Positions 1-7,867 of a DNA stretch of 33,274 bases are shown piece by piece. The stretch covers positions 1 to 33,274 of the forward strand of contig NZ_CDOI01000124.1 of NCBI RefSeq assembly GCF_000827555.1, written 5' to 3'. The stretch's first letter is position 1, and every line of letters starts with the position of its first letter. A program made the translations under genes and the position numbers. This DNA is from Capnocytophaga canis. Lineage in GTDB: Bacteria > Bacteroidota > Bacteroidia > Flavobacteriales > Flavobacteriaceae. A model generated the notes under the pieces. The model worked only from the letters and a program-made list of their open reading frames with translations, was not told the DNA's origin and did no database searches.

Positions 1-39
<39 letters not shown>

Positions 40-64
40 AAGTAAAGTATAGATTTCGATTTAG

Positions 65-583
65 CTACAGAATTCGCTGAAAAATCAACACATCTTTAAA
101 TGTTCCGTTAGAAAAAATCCAATCTTTTTTTATGCCATGAGAAACAAAACCAAGTTTTTCAAAAAGATGTATGCTTGGAATGTTGTCCACAGGGATATAT
201 GCAATTAATTGATGTAAATGAAGATTTACTTTACTGTAATTCAATAATTTAGCAAGAGCATATTCTCCTTTACCTTGGCGTTGGTATTTTTCTAAAATGG
301 CGATTCCAACACAAGCTCGTTTGTTCTTAGGATCAAAATCATAGAGGTCAACACATCCAAAAGGCTCTCTATCAGAGGAAGAAATGACGTAACGAAACTG
401 TTTCGCTTCATAAATGTCCTGTGTTGCATTTTGAATGTATTCTTTCAGAAGATACCGAGAAAAAGGCAATTGTGTTTGACTAACTTCCCATAAACTTTCT
501 TGATTTTCAAGTTCATACAAAAAGTCAATATCTTCTGGTTCTAACGCCCGTAACAAATACAACTCGTCTGAAATACAATTCAT
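65..583 (-). CDS. GNAT-family N-acetyltransferase (RimJ/RimL/SpeG-like)
   Basis: This 172-residue protein has the GCN5-related acetyltransferase fold. It has an N-terminal 'LRALEPEDIDFLYELEN' segment typical of RimJ/RimL/SpeG-type enzymes, a central strand 'ACVGIAIL' and the acetyl-CoA pyrophosphate-binding motif 'YQRQGKGEYAL' (about residues 99-109). The C-terminal 'NIPSIHLFEKLGFVSHG' is the usual closing motif. It should transfer an acetyl group from acetyl-CoA to an amine; the substrate (ribosomal protein, polyamine or other) cannot be told from sequence. It is the last gene of the minus-strand run after dapF, with a 60 bp gap holding no evident terminator, so cotranscription is likely. 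Start at 583 is the only good ATG in frame before the conserved N-terminus. Confidence 0.85.
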   Translation of the reverse strand: MNCISDELYLLRALEPEDIDFLYELENQESLWEVSQTQLPFSRYLLKEYIQNATQDIYEAKQFRYVISSSDREPFGCVDLYDFDPKNKRACVGIAILEKYQRQGKGEYALAKLLNYSKVNLHLHQLIAYIPVDNIPSIHLFEKLGFVSHGIKKDWIFSNGTFKDVLIFQRIL

Positions 584-643
584 CTTTTATGTATAAATTT
601 AAACACTTTTTTCTCTTTTACGCTTGACGAAGCTTAACTTTAA

Positions 644-1429
644 TTACATTTCTACTTTACCTTCAAAAACAAAAGTAGCCTGTCCAATCAGAAATACGTT
701 TGTATATACTCCGTTTTCAACATCAAACGAAACCCTTAAATCTCCCCCAAGGGTTTGCAGGTGTACGTCTCTCTCCTTTGTTTTTTCTTGGTGATACATG
801 GCAATTGCAACAGCCGTAGCACCCGTACCACAAGAGTAAGTCTCGTCTTCAACCCCCCGCTCGTAGGTGCGTACAGCAAATTTTTCATTTCCTAAAGGAG
901 TTACAAAGTTGACATTAGCTCCACCTTTATCCTTGTACAATTGTCCATAGCGAATGGACGCTCCTTCTGATTTCACATCCATATTATTGACATTTTCAGC
1001 TAATTGAACGTGATGTGGCGAACCTGTATCTAAAAAAGTATATGACTCTTCCTTTCGAATAACATCAACGTCTTTCATCTGCAATTTCACTTGATTTTCA
1101 TTATTGATTTCGGCATAATGTTCCCCATCAATAGCAATAAAAATAGTTTTATTATTGATGATTTTCAATAATTTAGCAAACGCCACAATACATCGTCCTC
1201 CGTTGCCACACATCGTACTTTCTTTTCCATCTGAATTGTAGTAAATCATGCGAAAATCGTATTTTTCATCATTTTCTAGCAGAATTAGTCCGTCTGCACC
1301 AATACCAAAGTGCCGATGACACAATGAGGCAACTAATGAAGTATTTTCCTTGGGAAAATCTGAATTACGATTATCAATCATCACAAAGTCATTGCCTGTA
1401 CCTTGAAATTTATAAAAATGTATTATCAT
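644..1429 (-). CDS. dapF: Diaminopimelate epimerase
   Basis: DapF interconverts LL- and meso-diaminopimelate, giving the peptidoglycan cross-linking residue and the lysine precursor in the cytoplasm. The 261-residue protein starts with 'FYKFQGTGNDFVMID', the family signature. The first catalytic cysteine lies in 'TMCGNGGRC' (Cys74) and the second in 'YSCGTGATAV' (Cys200). Both halves of the pseudo-symmetric fold are present, and length is normal or slightly short for the family. It sits 26 bp after cdsA in a minus-strand operon (LUD gene, cdsA, dapF, acetyltransferase), which groups envelope functions. Nothing appears truncated. Confidence 0.97.
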   Translation of the reverse strand: MIIHFYKFQGTGNDFVMIDNRNSDFPKENTSLVASLCHRHFGIGADGLILLENDEKYDFRMIYYNSDGKESTMCGNGGRCIVAFAKLLKIINNKTIFIAIDGEHYAEINNENQVKLQMKDVDVIRKEESYTFLDTGSPHHVQLAENVNNMDVKSEGASIRYGQLYKDKGGANVNFVTPLGNEKFAVRTYERGVEDETYSCGTGATAVAIAMYHQEKTKERDVHLQTLGGDLRVSFDVENGVYTNVFLIGQATFVFEGKVEM

Positions 1430-1455
1430 TTAATTTTTTAGCAAGAATATGATTT

Positions 1456-2280
1456 TTAAGAGAAATAATATAGAATTTGCAATACAAAGAAAGCAAATGG
1501 AGAGGCAAAAATAAGACTATCCAAACGGTCTAAAAGCCCGCCGTGTCCTGGAAGAATTCGACCGCTGTCTTTCACTTTAGCAACACGTTTGAAACTTGAT
1601 TCAACCAAATCACCAACAGTTCCAGTGGTAACTAACACAATAGCCAGCACAATCCAACTCCAAATCTCTTTATTACTGTAAATTGAAATTACATAGGCGG
1701 TTAGGATAGCTCCGATGAGTCCTCCTACGAATCCTTCAACTGTTTTTTTTGGGGATATCTTTTCAAACAACTTATGTTTCCCAAAGTTTTTCCCCGTTAA
1801 ATAAGCAAAACTGTCACTTGCCCAAATGATACACAAAATACCAATCATTGTCAATTGAGCCTCACCGACGGAATATGATTTTATGCACTCGTGCTTGTAT
1901 ATTAATGGAATAAAAACACATCCTGCACCAATATACAACATACTAATAATCAACTTATGAGAGTAAGGAGCGTAGCGTAGAGGAGTTTTTCCATAGAAGA
2001 GCATGATAGTCAAGTACACATTGGCTATAATAGTAAATAGCAACAGTATATAAATTGAGAAAACACTTACCTGCAAATGAATGAATAGCCACCAAAAAAA
2101 TAAGAATATCAGATAGACGTGCAATCCTTGAAGTCGAATAAGTTTTTTGAATTCGTACATACATACTAATCCAAAAGACAAAAACAAGAAGTCAAAAGCC
2201 CCCTCATCTAACATGATTGCCGATAACAAAAAGAGTATGTAGATAATTCCTGTAGCAGTTCTTTTAAATAGTTCGTTCAC
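1456..2280 (-). CDS. cdsA: Phosphatidate cytidylyltransferase (CDP-diglyceride synthase)
   Basis: CdsA makes CDP-diacylglycerol from CTP and phosphatidate at the inner membrane, the branch point for bacterial phospholipids. The 274-residue protein has about seven to eight hydrophobic segments. Its C-terminus carries the family signature: 'SSFKRVAKVKDSGRILPGHGG' shortened to the core 'KDSGRILPGHGGLLDRLDS' (about residues 238-256), which includes the metal- and nucleotide-binding acidic residues. 'SDSFAYLTGKNFGKHKL' and 'SPKKTVEG' upstream are also conserved. It lies 12 bp downstream of the LUD-domain gene and 26 bp upstream of dapF, consistent with an operon; ftsH-LUD-cdsA order is common in Flavobacteriia. 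Confidence 0.96.
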   Translation of the reverse strand: MNELFKRTATGIIYILFLLSAIMLDEGAFDFLFLSFGLVCMYEFKKLIRLQGLHVYLIFLFFWWLFIHLQVSVFSIYILLLFTIIANVYLTIMLFYGKTPLRYAPYSHKLIISMLYIGAGCVFIPLIYKHECIKSYSVGEAQLTMIGILCIIWASDSFAYLTGKNFGKHKLFEKISPKKTVEGFVGGLIGAILTAYVISIYSNKEIWSWIVLAIVLVTTGTVGDLVESSFKRVAKVKDSGRILPGHGGLLDRLDSLIFASPFAFFVLQILYYFS

Positions 2281-2292
2281 AATGAGTTCCTT

Positions 2293-2907
2293 TTAAATTG
2301 GTAAATCTTCTAACAAGATGAGGTAGGTTTTCTTATAGCTTCCTCCATAGTTCATTACATCATTTGCTGTTCTGTTTTCGTCAAAACTACGCAAAGTGAC
2401 CAACCCTGTTGGTTTTTGTTTCGGATATTTCAAATTGATACCACGCATTCCCTCATCAATGCTTTTCACCATTTGGCTGGTTTTAGCCAAGACGATAAAT
2501 ATTTCAGGAAGTTCACTTGTTCTTCGCTGTCTCAACTGATTGGAAGAGAGCATTATACCTCCCATCGATGTGATTAAATATTCACAGGTTGTCAGATACA
2601 CATTCGCTGTTTCAACATCATCTGTGAAAAGTGATTGATGCTCTTCAAAAAAATCTACGAGTGACTCGTTGGGCGTACTGATTTTCACATATACACCTAT
2701 TTCCATTAAAATATTTCTGAAAAAATGCTGTATTTCTAATTCTGAGGTGCAATAAATGAATTTACCCCCATTTTGGGTAAAGTTGATTGCAAATTGCTCA
2801 TCTGCAGGTAGGTTATCTCCCGACAGTACATTAGTAGCTACAATCTTTTCCTCACCCAAATTCGGTTCACTACTGCGTTTACCAAATATTTTCTTTAAAA
2901 AATTCAT
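2293..2907 (-). CDS. LUD-domain protein (LutC-like)
   Basis: This 204-residue protein resembles the LUD (lactate utilization) domain family, represented by LutB and LutC. Visible features are the C-terminal 'GLVTLRSFDENRTANDVMNYG' region and the central 'TTCEYLITSMGGIMLSSNQLRQRR' type segment (Gly-rich turn followed by a polar helix). No Fe-S cysteine motif is present, so it is LutC-like rather than LutB-like. Its position between ftsH and cdsA is conserved in Flavobacteriia, although lut genes are absent here, so a role in lactate oxidation is not supported by context. Start at 2907 gives a basic N-terminus ('MNFLKKIFGKRSSE'). Biochemical function is unknown. Confidence 0.75.
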   Translation of the reverse strand: MNFLKKIFGKRSSEPNLGEEKIVATNVLSGDNLPADEQFAINFTQNGGKFIYCTSELEIQHFFRNILMEIGVYVKISTPNESLVDFFEEHQSLFTDDVETANVYLTTCEYLITSMGGIMLSSNQLRQRRTSELPEIFIVLAKTSQMVKSIDEGMRGINLKYPKQKPTGLVTLRSFDENRTANDVMNYGGSYKKTYLILLEDLPI

Positions 2908-2948
2908 CTAAACTTATTGTATTTCAGATGTTTATTATTATTACCCAA

Positions 2949-3006
2949 AACTCTACCGTCGTTAGTTATTAAAAAGCACGACACTTAATTTCTGTATGGT
3001 AGAGTT
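2949..3006. other. Inverted repeat upstream of the LUD-cdsA-dapF operon
   Basis: AACTCTACC at 2949-2957 is matched by its exact complement GGTAGAGTT at 2998-3006. Inside this pair GTCGT (2958-2962) is matched by ACGAC (about 2978-2982). The element lies 42 to 100 bp upstream of the LUD gene start, in a 212 bp gap where I find no clean TAnnTTTG promoter on the minus strand. It may be a folded 5' leader or an operator. It has no T tract and is not the ftsH terminator, which is the separate hairpin at 3054-3096. Confidence 0.4.
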
Positions 3007-3053
3007 AATAAAAATCTTTCTTTATTCTTTATACATAGAATGGGGTAAAGTTA

Positions 3054-3096
3054 CAAAAAAACTTGATTGTTTTCAAAATAACAATCAAGTTTTTAT
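3054..3096 (-). terminator. Rho-independent terminator after ftsH (bidirectional form)
   Basis: ACTTGATTGTT (3061-3071) and AACAATCAAGT (3080-3090) form a perfect 11 bp stem with an 8-base loop. It is flanked by an A run on the left and a T run on the right, so it would work in either direction. It lies about 25 bp past the ftsH stop and separates rsfS-ftsH from the LUD-cdsA-dapF genes. Confidence 0.85.
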
Positions 3097-3119
3097 CATT
3101 TTTTTACGAATTAAATAAT

Positions 3120-5093
3120 TTATGTTGTCAAAGAATTTGAGTCATCTACCTTTGCTTCTATTTTTTCAGTTAATTCCTCTTCCTTTTCATAGGCTCTTTT
3201 TCCGAAGATATCCTCCAAATCTTCCTTGAAAATGACTTCTCTTTCGAGCAATAAGTTGGCTAAACTAATCAGCTTATCTTTATTTTCTGAAAGAATTTGA
3301 ATAGCTCTTTCATATTGATTTTCAATAATTTTTGAAATCTCTTCATCAATTACATGAGCCGTTTTTTCGCTATATGGTTTGGTAAAGCCGTATTCCGATT
3401 GCCCTGATGAATCATAATAGGTCAGATTTCCTACCTTATCGTTCAATCCATAGATGGTTACCATAGCTCGAGCTTGTTTGGTTACCTTTTCCAAATCACT
3501 CAGCGCTCCTGTTGAAATTTTGTCGAAAATTATCTTTTCGGCGGCACGTCCTCCCAAAGCTGCACACATTTCGTCTAAAATCTGTTCGGTTCTGATAATT
3601 TGTCGCTCTTCAGGTAAATACCAAGCAGCTCCTAACGACTGCCCTCGCGGAACGATAGTTACTTTAACTAAAGGGGCAGCATATTTCAACAACCAACTAA
3701 CCGTAGCATGCCCTGCCTCGTGGAAAGCGATGGTTCTACGTTCTTCATCGGTAATCATTTTACTTTTTTTCTCTAGACCACCAACAATCCTATCAACAGC
3801 ATCTAAGAAATCTTGTTTTCCCACAGCTGTTTTACCTTTACGAGCCGCAATCAAAGCTGCTTCGTTGCATACATTTGCAATGTCGGCACCTGAAAATCCT
3901 GGTGTTTGCTTAGCTAAAAAATCTATTTCTAAGGTTTCAGCTTTCTTAATTGGACGTAGATGTACTTCAAAAATCTGCTTTCGTTCGTTTAAGTTTGGTA
4001 AATCAACATAGATTTGTCGGTCAAAACGCCCTGCACGCATCAATGCTTTATCTAAGATATCAGCTCGGTTCGTTGCTGCTAACACGATTACATTGGTATG
4101 CGTTCCAAAGCCATCCATCTCCGTTAGTAATTGATTTAGAGTGTTTTCTCTTTCATCATTTGCTCCTGTAAAATTGTTTTTCCCTCGGGCACGTCCAATA
4201 GCGTCAATTTCGTCAATAAAAATAATTGCAGGTGATTTTTCTTTAGCTTGTTTGAACAGGTCACGTACTCGTGAGGCTCCCACTCCTACAAACATCTCAA
4301 CGAAATCAGACCCTGAAAGTGAAAAGAACGGCACTTGGGCTTCACCCGCTACGGCTTTTGCTAAAAGGGTCTTTCCCGTACCCGGAGGCCCTACCAATAA
4401 AGCACCTTTTGGAATTTTTCCTCCCAAAGAGGTGTATTTATCTGGATTTTTAAGGAAATCAACTATTTCTTGAACCTCTTCTTTAGCACCTTCCAAACCT
4501 GCTACATCTTGGAATGTTACGCGAACTTCTCTTTTTTCATCAAAAAGACGAGCCTTTGATTTTCCGATACTGAACAATTGTCCACCTCCACCGCCTCCGG
4601 CCATTCGTCGCATAAAAAAAATCCACAACCCCACGATAAGAATAAATGGTAATAGTGTAACTAAAAAATCAGAAAACACGTTCTGTTGTGTTTTATTTTC
4701 ACGAGTGGTTGTTAAATTGTTTTCTTGAACAATCTGGTCAAAACGGTTTTCAAAATTGCTCAAATCACCCAATTCAAAACGATATTGCGGACTTTCATTC
4801 TTTGCACTCGTTGTTTGTGATAGCATATTTCCACTCGGACGTACATCCTTATGTTCTTCTTTTTTCAATGCTTCATCGGTCAAATAAACATTAGCTTCTT
4901 TACGATTGACGATGGTTATCTTTAAAACATCTCCGTTACGCAAAAAGTCTTCAAATTTCGCCTGTGGAATTTCTTTGGGTTGCATCCAAAAACTACCTCC
5001 CGAATAGAAATTGAATCCTAATAAAATCACTATAAGTAAGGCGTATACCCAATAGGCTGAAAATTTAGGTTTGTTTGTTTTGTTCTCTGCCAT
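3120..5093 (-). CDS. ftsH: ATP-dependent zinc metalloprotease FtsH
   Basis: FtsH is a membrane-bound AAA+ protease that extracts and degrades membrane and unstable cytosolic proteins. The 657-residue protein has an N-terminal membrane segment (about 13-30), a periplasmic domain, a second membrane segment (about 141-161) and a Gly-rich linker ('AGGGGGG'). The AAA module shows Walker A 'GPPGTGKT' (235-242), Walker B 'IIFIDEID' (290-297) and the second region of homology near 'LMRAGRFDR' (351-359). The zinc site is 'HEAGH' (458-462). The periplasmic domain (31-140) is about 30 residues longer than in E. coli FtsH, as usual in Bacteroidota. It starts 1 bp after the rsfS stop, so the two are translationally close. 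A terminator follows at 3054-3096. Confidence 0.98.
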   Translation of the reverse strand: MAENKTNKPKFSAYWVYALLIVILLGFNFYSGGSFWMQPKEIPQAKFEDFLRNGDVLKITIVNRKEANVYLTDEALKKEEHKDVRPSGNMLSQTTSAKNESPQYRFELGDLSNFENRFDQIVQENNLTTTRENKTQQNVFSDFLVTLLPFILIVGLWIFFMRRMAGGGGGGQLFSIGKSKARLFDEKREVRVTFQDVAGLEGAKEEVQEIVDFLKNPDKYTSLGGKIPKGALLVGPPGTGKTLLAKAVAGEAQVPFFSLSGSDFVEMFVGVGASRVRDLFKQAKEKSPAIIFIDEIDAIGRARGKNNFTGANDERENTLNQLLTEMDGFGTHTNVIVLAATNRADILDKALMRAGRFDRQIYVDLPNLNERKQIFEVHLRPIKKAETLEIDFLAKQTPGFSGADIANVCNEAALIAARKGKTAVGKQDFLDAVDRIVGGLEKKSKMITDEERRTIAFHEAGHATVSWLLKYAAPLVKVTIVPRGQSLGAAWYLPEERQIIRTEQILDEMCAALGGRAAEKIIFDKISTGALSDLEKVTKQARAMVTIYGLNDKVGNLTYYDSSGQSEYGFTKPYSEKTAHVIDEEISKIIENQYERAIQILSENKDKLISLANLLLEREVIFKEDLEDIFGKRAYEKEEELTEKIEAKVDDSNSLTT

Positions 5094-5094
5094 A

Positions 5095-5472
5095 TTAATA
5101 GTTAGTTTCTATATTTAAAAATTTAGCATCTCCCCACAATCCTTCAATATCGTAATGCTCACGGATTCTTTTTTGGAAGATATGTACCACAACATCTACA
5201 TAGTCAATCAATATCCATTCTGCATTCATCTCTCCTTCCACATGCCATGGTTTTACATGTCCCTCAGCTTGACTTACAACTCGTTGTACTGCTCCCGAAA
5301 TAGCACTCACTTGGGTGTTTGAGGAACCGTTACATAAAACGAAATAATCGCAAACAGAGTTCTCTATTTCGCGTAAATCCATAATAGTAATATCCGTTCC
5401 TTTTACTTTTTCAATACCTTCGATAATATTACTAATTAGTTGATTAGATGTAATCTCTTTATTCTGTGTCAT
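5095..5472 (-). CDS. rsfS: Ribosome silencing factor RsfS
   Basis: RsfS (RsfA/Iojap family) binds uL14 on the large subunit and blocks 30S joining when nutrients fall. The 125-residue protein carries the family core: 'IMDLREIENSVCDYFVLCNGSSNTQVSAI', seen as the pieces 'CDYFVLCNGSSNTQVSAI' (about 47-64) and 'WILIDYVDVVVHIFQ' (about 90-104), then 'REHYDIEGLWGDAK' at the C-terminus. Length is normal. It is the first gene of the rsfS-ftsH operon; a minus-strand promoter box lies at 5506-5513. Confidence 0.95.
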   Translation of the reverse strand: MTQNKEITSNQLISNIIEGIEKVKGTDITIMDLREIENSVCDYFVLCNGSSNTQVSAISGAVQRVVSQAEGHVKPWHVEGEMNAEWILIDYVDVVVHIFQKRIREHYDIEGLWGDAKFLNIETNY

Positions 5473-5505
5473 TTATTTTTAATAATTTCTATTACTATGA
5501 AACGG

Positions 5506-5513
5506 CAAATATA
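5506..5513 (-). promoter_or_regulatory. Putative -7 box for rsfS-ftsH
   Basis: On the minus strand this reads TATATTTG, an exact match to the Bacteroidota TAnnTTTG box, 34 bp upstream of the rsfS start. A clear TTTG -33 box at the right distance is not seen, so the call rests on the -7 element and position. Confidence 0.5.
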
Positions 5514-5765
5514 CTGTTTTTTCGGAGATAATCACTTAAAAAAAATATAAAATTTGAATTTCTGAAAAAACACAAAAGAAATTGTTACTTATCCTTAGCT
5601 ATCAGATTAAGAATGGATAAACAAGAGTTTTTTTTGAAAATTGAATTTCAATAGCACTTAAATTTTGATTGAGTTATTACGGAAAGACATGTTTACACAA
5701 GTAGAATTTAGCAAATACAGATGTTAAAGTTTTGTTATTTTTTTAAACAGTTCAGGTGATATTTT

Positions 5766-5818
5766 TGACCGTTCGTGCAAAAAAAATACCGTTCACGTTT
5801 GAATTTTGACCGTTCGCG
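5766..5818 (+). promoter_or_regulatory. Three LytTR-like direct repeats
   Basis: ACCGTTC occurs three times in the same orientation, starting at 5768, 5788 and 5809 (spacing 20 and 21 bp). The nine-base forms are ACCGTTCGT, ACCGTTCAC and ACCGTTCGC. The known LytTR-domain consensus is [TA][AC][CA]GTTN[AG][TG], repeated with about 12 bp between copies, so about 21 bp periodicity. Copy 1 fits fully and copies 2 and 3 differ only at the last base. The array ends about 32 bp upstream of the -33 box of the lipoprotein promoter, a suitable place for an activator. The regulator is not in the window. Confidence 0.6.
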
Positions 5819-5849
5819 TAAATTTTAACATTTCTATTTTTATGCAATA

Positions 5850-5881
5850 TTTGCTGTTTTAAAAGAAAAATTATTCCTTTG
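5850..5881 (+). promoter_or_regulatory. Putative promoter of the lipoprotein/beta-barrel locus
   Basis: TTTG at 5850-5853 and TTCCTTTG at 5874-5881 with a 20 bp spacer match the Bacteroidota promoter layout, with one mismatch in the TAnnTTTG box. A weak -7 box next to activator-type repeats suggests activated transcription. The leader to the ATG at 5988 would be about 100 nt. Confidence 0.5.
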
Positions 5882-5987
5882 TAGTGTGAAAATAAAGATA
5901 AAATTAACTAAAATGAAGTAATAAAACTAACGTTTAGGTAATTGTAGTAAGTTTTGGATTAAGTATAAAATTAATAATGAATTATAT

Positions 5988-6449
5988 ATGAAAAATAAAT
6001 TAAAATTTAGCTTTATTTTGTTAACAGCAATTTTAATAGTTGTAAGCTGTAAAAAGGATGATTCAAACACTTCTGAATTCTATGTAAAAGCACAAGTAGG
6101 AGGTGTGGAACACGAAGCTTCAGGTGAATATTGTTTTTTTATTGATACAGGCTTCGGAGTTACGATAACAGGAGGTGACAAATATGCTTTCATGATTCCT
6201 TCGATGGAAGTGGGTACATATAAATTTTCTGATAACATAGTATCTTTCGGAACTGTTTATATTGATGGAGTTTATGGAGGATATACGGATTCAACCGATG
6301 GAAGTTTAATTATCACAAAATACGACAAGGACGCAAAAGTGATTGAAGGAACTTTTCAGTTTGTTGGAACGAACGGAGATATTACAAAGAAAGTTACTAA
6401 CGGTTCATTTCGTTGTAAACAACAAGATGTGTCAAAGTTAAAACCGTAG
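5988..6449 (+). CDS. Surface-type lipoprotein, unknown function (paralogue of 7162-7635)
   Basis: The 153-residue product has a type II signal peptide ending 'IVVSC' with lipidated Cys21. The next residues 'KKDDS' fit the lipoprotein export signal (lysine plus acidic residues right after the Cys) described for Capnocytophaga and relatives, so surface exposure is predicted. The body is beta-rich: 'FYVKAQVGGVEHEASG', 'GSLIITKYDKDAKVIEGTF' and a closing 'VTNGSFRCK'. The 'sGtitItkfDek...GTFxF...TNGSF' pattern recalls small Bacteroidota lipoproteins of the DUF6252 sort, but I am not certain of the family. A paralogue lies two genes on, with a small beta-barrel between. Function unknown. Confidence 0.85.
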   Translation: MKNKLKFSFILLTAILIVVSCKKDDSNTSEFYVKAQVGGVEHEASGEYCFFIDTGFGVTITGGDKYAFMIPSMEVGTYKFSDNIVSFGTVYIDGVYGGYTDSTDGSLIITKYDKDAKVIEGTFQFVGTNGDITKKVTNGSFRCKQQDVSKLKP

Positions 6450-6530
6450 TTTTAAGCTAAAAAACAATAAGTCAAATACTTGAATTTTAAAAATGTTATA
6501 AATAAGTTGTTTAATTAAAAAAAGAAGAAA

Positions 6531-7019
6531 ATGAAAAAAGTTGCTTTAATTGTAGCCCTTGTTTTAGGGTTTGGAATGGTTGCTCAAGCACAAACTAAAA
6601 TTGGTATCCACGGAGGGTTTGATGTAGAGGGAAAAAATCCCATAATCGGTGTGAATGCTGAGATTGGGATTATGGACAAACTCACGGTAGCTCCTGATGT
6701 AGGGTATCTTATGTTAGATAAAGTTGAGGGAGTAAATTCCCTTGGGTTAGAGTTCAATGCCAATGGTCATTACTACTTCTACGACAAAGATACTTTTAAG
6801 TTTTTTGGTTTAGCAGGGGTTGGATACAATTATTTTAAATCAAGTTCGGAAATCTTAGGAGTTAAATACGAGTTTAGTGGAGGGAATTTCGGAGTGAATG
6901 TTGGAGCAGGTATGTCTTACGCTTTATCCTCAAACTTGGATCTTTTCAGCACAGTGAAATACACCATTAGAACAGGGTCTTCTCTTGGAGTTCATGTAGG
7001 TCTTAGATATGCTTTTTAG
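6531..7019 (+). CDS. Small outer-membrane beta-barrel protein
   Basis: This 162-residue protein starts with a Sec signal peptide 'MKKVALIVALVLGFGMVAQA', cleaved before 'QTKIG'. The mature part alternates hydrophobic and polar residues in short strands with Gly/Tyr turns ('FNANGHYYFYDKDTFKFFGL', 'SLGVHVGLRYAF') and ends in a C-terminal Phe, as expected for BAM-inserted barrels of about eight strands (OMP_b-brl / PorT-like type). It lies 81 bp after the first lipoprotein and before its paralogue, so the three probably act or are regulated together. No enzyme motif is seen. Confidence 0.85.
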   Translation: MKKVALIVALVLGFGMVAQAQTKIGIHGGFDVEGKNPIIGVNAEIGIMDKLTVAPDVGYLMLDKVEGVNSLGLEFNANGHYYFYDKDTFKFFGLAGVGYNYFKSSSEILGVKYEFSGGNFGVNVGAGMSYALSSNLDLFSTVKYTIRTGSSLGVHVGLRYAF

Positions 7020-7051
7020 TAAATTTCTCAACAAGTTCTTATAGTTAGACT

Positions 7052-7104
7052 AACATCTCCTTTCGGTTTTTTATCATTAAATAATAATACCTTAAGGAGA
7101 TGTT
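7052..7104 (+). terminator. Hairpin between the beta-barrel and the second lipoprotein gene
   Basis: AACATCTCCTT (7052-7062) and AAGGAGATGTT (7094-7104) are perfect complements separated by 31 bases. The stem sequence (ATCTCCT/AGGAGAT) is the same as in the stronger terminator at 7683-7721. The long loop and weak T tract make it at most an attenuator or partial terminator; it may be a relic of the duplication that made the two lipoprotein genes. Confidence 0.5.
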
Positions 7105-7161
7105 TCTTAAAAAATTATGCTAAAAAGATTTAAAACACAATGTAATAAAAAAATGAAGCAT

Positions 7162-7635
7162 ATGAAAAATTATTTAAAATTTAGTTTTTTCCTACTGGCA
7201 GTAGTCGTAGCTGTTGTGGGATGTAAAAAAGATGATTCTGACAACACGGGCGAGTCTGGAAGTTCTGATTATTACGTAAAAGCAGAAGTTGACGGCAAAA
7301 AACATGAAGTTACAGGAGCAACTTTTTGTTCCTATACAGTTTCTGCGGGAATTATTAGCGTAAATGGTGTGAAAGGTAACGAATTTGTTTTTGCACTTAC
7401 AGCACCTGCCAAAGAAGGTGTATTTAAATTTTGGGGAGAAGAATTAGCCTTGGGAGGCGTAACTTTTGGAAATGACAGATTTACTAGTTTGGCAGATGGA
7501 ACAATAACCATCAAAAAATTCGATGAAAAAGCAAAGATAGTTGAAGGTACATTCGAATTTAACGCAAAAAGTGATGACGGTAGTGTAACCAAAAAAGTAA
7601 CTAACGGTTCATTCCGATGTAAAGCGTTGTTATAA
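7162..7635 (+). CDS. Surface-type lipoprotein, unknown function (paralogue of 5988-6449)
   Basis: The reading frame is open from an ATG at 7117, with further ATGs at 7153 and 7162. I choose 7162 because it gives 'MKNYLKFSFFLLAVVVAVVG' followed by lipidated Cys21, lining up residue for residue with the paralogue 'MKNKLKFSFILL...' and its Cys21. 'KKDDSDN' after the Cys matches a surface-export signal. The body (157 residues in total) shares 'YYVKAEVDGKKHEVTGA', 'GTITIKKFDEKAKIVEGTF' and 'KKVTNGSFRCK' with the first copy, so the two arose by duplication and have since diverged in the middle. A strong terminator follows. Function unknown. Confidence 0.82.
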   Translation: MKNYLKFSFFLLAVVVAVVGCKKDDSDNTGESGSSDYYVKAEVDGKKHEVTGATFCSYTVSAGIISVNGVKGNEFVFALTAPAKEGVFKFWGEELALGGVTFGNDRFTSLADGTITIKKFDEKAKIVEGTFEFNAKSDDGSVTKKVTNGSFRCKALL

Positions 7636-7682
7636 TTGATTTTTCTTTCATAGACAAGTCTTTATTGTTAGACTTTGATTTC

Positions 7683-7721
7683 CATCTCCTCATGATAACT
7701 GTTATCTGAGGAGATGTTTTT
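7683..7721 (+). terminator. Rho-independent terminator of the lipoprotein locus
   Basis: CATCTCCTCA (7683-7692) pairs with TGAGGAGATG (7707-7716), and inside it GATAAC (7694-7699) pairs with GTTATC (7701-7706), giving an almost unbroken 16 bp stem. TTTTT follows at 7717. It lies about 50 bp after the stop of the second lipoprotein. Confidence 0.9.
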
Positions 7722-7774
7722 ATGATGTTACACTTGAGGGTTGAATGTAGTCAATGTAACACCTTCAAAAAAAA

Positions 7775-7806
7775 TTTGTTCAAAGCGAACCATTTACGTA
7801 TATTTG
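7775..7806 (+). promoter_or_regulatory. Promoter of tamB
   Basis: TTTG at 7775-7778 and TATATTTG at 7799-7806, with a 20 bp spacer, are an exact match to the Bacteroidota promoter. Transcription would start near 7812, about 55 bp before the first ATG of the gene and about 20 bp before a possible non-AUG start. Confidence 0.75.
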
Positions 7807-7867
7807 CAACATTTGTAATTAAAAACTTCAAGTTATCAAAAGATTTCGTAAAATAGCGTTCCGAGTA

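Larger units (their letters stand above)
5473..5987. other. 515 bp divergent control region between rsfS and the lipoprotein locus
   Basis: This AT-rich gap holds the rsfS -7 box (5506-5513), a LytTR-like repeat array (5766-5818) and a promoter for the plus-strand lipoprotein gene (5850-5881). No coding frame with convincing content was found. The part from 5520 to 5760 shows no clear structure beyond A/T-rich low complexity. Confidence 0.6.

Noticed and set aside
3454-4473. Several plus-strand open frames opposite ftsH
   Set aside because: They mirror the highly conserved ftsH coding strand and have the composition expected of antisense frames.
7117-7161. Longer N-terminus for the second lipoprotein
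   Set aside because: It would add a basic 15-residue extension before the signal peptide; the start at 7162 lines up exactly with the paralogue at 5988.
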